From Cytobacillus sp. S13-E01 (GTDB lineage: Bacteria > Bacillota > Bacilli > Bacillales > Bacillaceae_L), in NCBI RefSeq assembly GCF_029193815.1, contig NZ_JARFVC010000013.1, positions 1-64,000 on the forward strand: 64,000 nt of DNA, in the 5' to 3' direction. Below, one piece after another: positions 63,628 through 64,000 of the stretch. The notes under the pieces were generated by a model, which saw only the letters and a program-made list of their open reading frames with translations, had not been told where the DNA came from and did no database searches. Every line of letters begins with the position of its first letter. Within the stretch, counting starts at the first letter, position 1. The position numbers and the translations under genes were made by a program.

Positions 63628-64000
63628 CTAATGGACCTTTTCTAGGGCTAGTTTTATACCAAAGCCTATTAGTATTGTACCTGTGATTCCTTCAATCATA
63701 TTTTGTGCTTGAGGTTTTTTCATAAAAGCACTAATCTGATTAATCAGATATACATAAAGCAAGAACCAAATAGCAGTCAAAAAAGTATATGTGATACCCA
63801 TGAGGAAAAACGGTAGAAAGGTATTGCTTCCCACATCTACGAATTGAGGCAAAAAGGTTAAGAAAAAGACAGCAACTTTTGGGTTTAAGATATTCGTTAG
63901 AAACCCTTTTTTAAAACATGATGTATTTTCTATCTGACTTGTTGTGTTCATCTCAACACTTGCAGCTTCTTCCTTTTTCCTTAAGGACCATAATGTTTTA
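63628..64000 (-). CDS. LysE-family amino-acid exporter, C-terminal part (runs off the window)
   Basis: The minus strand ends at TAG 63630-63628. The visible 123 residues read FKKGFLTNILNPKVAVFFLT, FLPQFVDVGSNTFLPFF and a final GITGTILIGFGIKLALEK. KGFLTNxLNPKVAVFFLTFLPQF is the strongly conserved block of LysE/RhtB exporters. The N-terminus lies beyond 64000; the frame is open to the edge. Substrate (lysine, homoserine, leucine or other) is unknown. Confidence 0.88.
   Translation of the reverse strand, partial: KTLWSLRKKEEAASVEMNTTSQIENTSCFKKGFLTNILNPKVAVFFLTFLPQFVDVGSNTFLPFFLMGITYTFLTAIWFLLYVYLINQISAFMKKPQAQNMIEGITGTILIGFGIKLALEKVH

Overview
This is low-GC Firmicute chromosomal DNA from the family Bacillaceae. 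The evidence is AT-rich sequence, strong AGGAGG-type ribosome binding sites, frequent TTG and GTG starts, and typical Bacillus gene sets: lutABC, a BceRSAB-type module, an IDEAL-domain protein, a YoaS/YozG-like pair, a CBO0543-family protein, an sstT-like symporter and a long-form catalase. The genus cannot be fixed from the sequence. I saw no rRNA, tRNA or CRISPR array. The window is an accessory-like stretch mixing intact operons with many decayed genes and several families of interspersed repeats.

Layout. 0-7 kb: a partial IS200/IS605 transposase, an AlkD-type remnant, a cyclotransferase-fold protein, a broken phage-type replication gene, and a compact module at 2.8-4.5 kb (Rrf2 regulator, HTH-less cyclic-nucleotide-binding protein, IDEAL protein, Cys-tailed small protein) sharing a TGTAA-N9-TTACA palindrome. 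After this come nitroreductase and DsbA-family remnants, the latter split by a 163-bp repeat, a CdsA-like enzyme and a frameshifted papain-like hydrolase. 7.5-15 kb: the L-lactate operon lutABC, a decapitated GntR regulator, and a two-gene 2-oxoacid:ferredoxin oxidoreductase behind a perfect 11-3-11 palindrome. 15-18 kb: a two-component system. 18.5-19.3 kb: a 51-bp tandem array flanked by copies of two repeat families. 19.6-23.8 kb: an envelope or lipid operon (GT28 glycosyltransferase, DedA, patatin, two unknown membrane or exported proteins).

24-28.6 kb: a two-gene operon of a 1264-residue superfamily-1 helicase with a long coiled coil and a winged-helix-like partner. It looks richer in GC than its neighbours and is the best candidate for an undescribed system. 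29-40.9 kb: small genes, catalase, an MMPL/heptad-repeat export pair with a divergent TetR regulator, AlkD, VOC and methyltransferase genes. 41.5-52.2 kb: SstT, DUF2975/Xre, a MntA/HepT pair with a broken toxin, divergent HTH-PfkB kinases with psuG (cre site at the promoter), a berberine-bridge-type flavoenzyme, a second AlkD and a RelE/ParE-type toxin-antitoxin pair. 52.4-56.9 kb: a BceRSAB-type antimicrobial-peptide detoxification module with its operator. 57-64 kb: decayed DNA with hairpin repeats, gene fragments, two copies of a small basic gene that overlaps a nucleotidyltransferase gene (one partner broken, one deleted), a broken PD-(D/E)XK/XPD-like helicase, a coiled-coil protein and a partial LysE exporter.

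Many genes differ from their families by a single base (AlkD C-terminus, MMPL start, HepT, papain-like hydrolase, phage replication gene). This is either real decay or uncorrected homopolymer and indel errors in the assembly. I read everything by eye; family names rest on recognised motifs, not on database searches.
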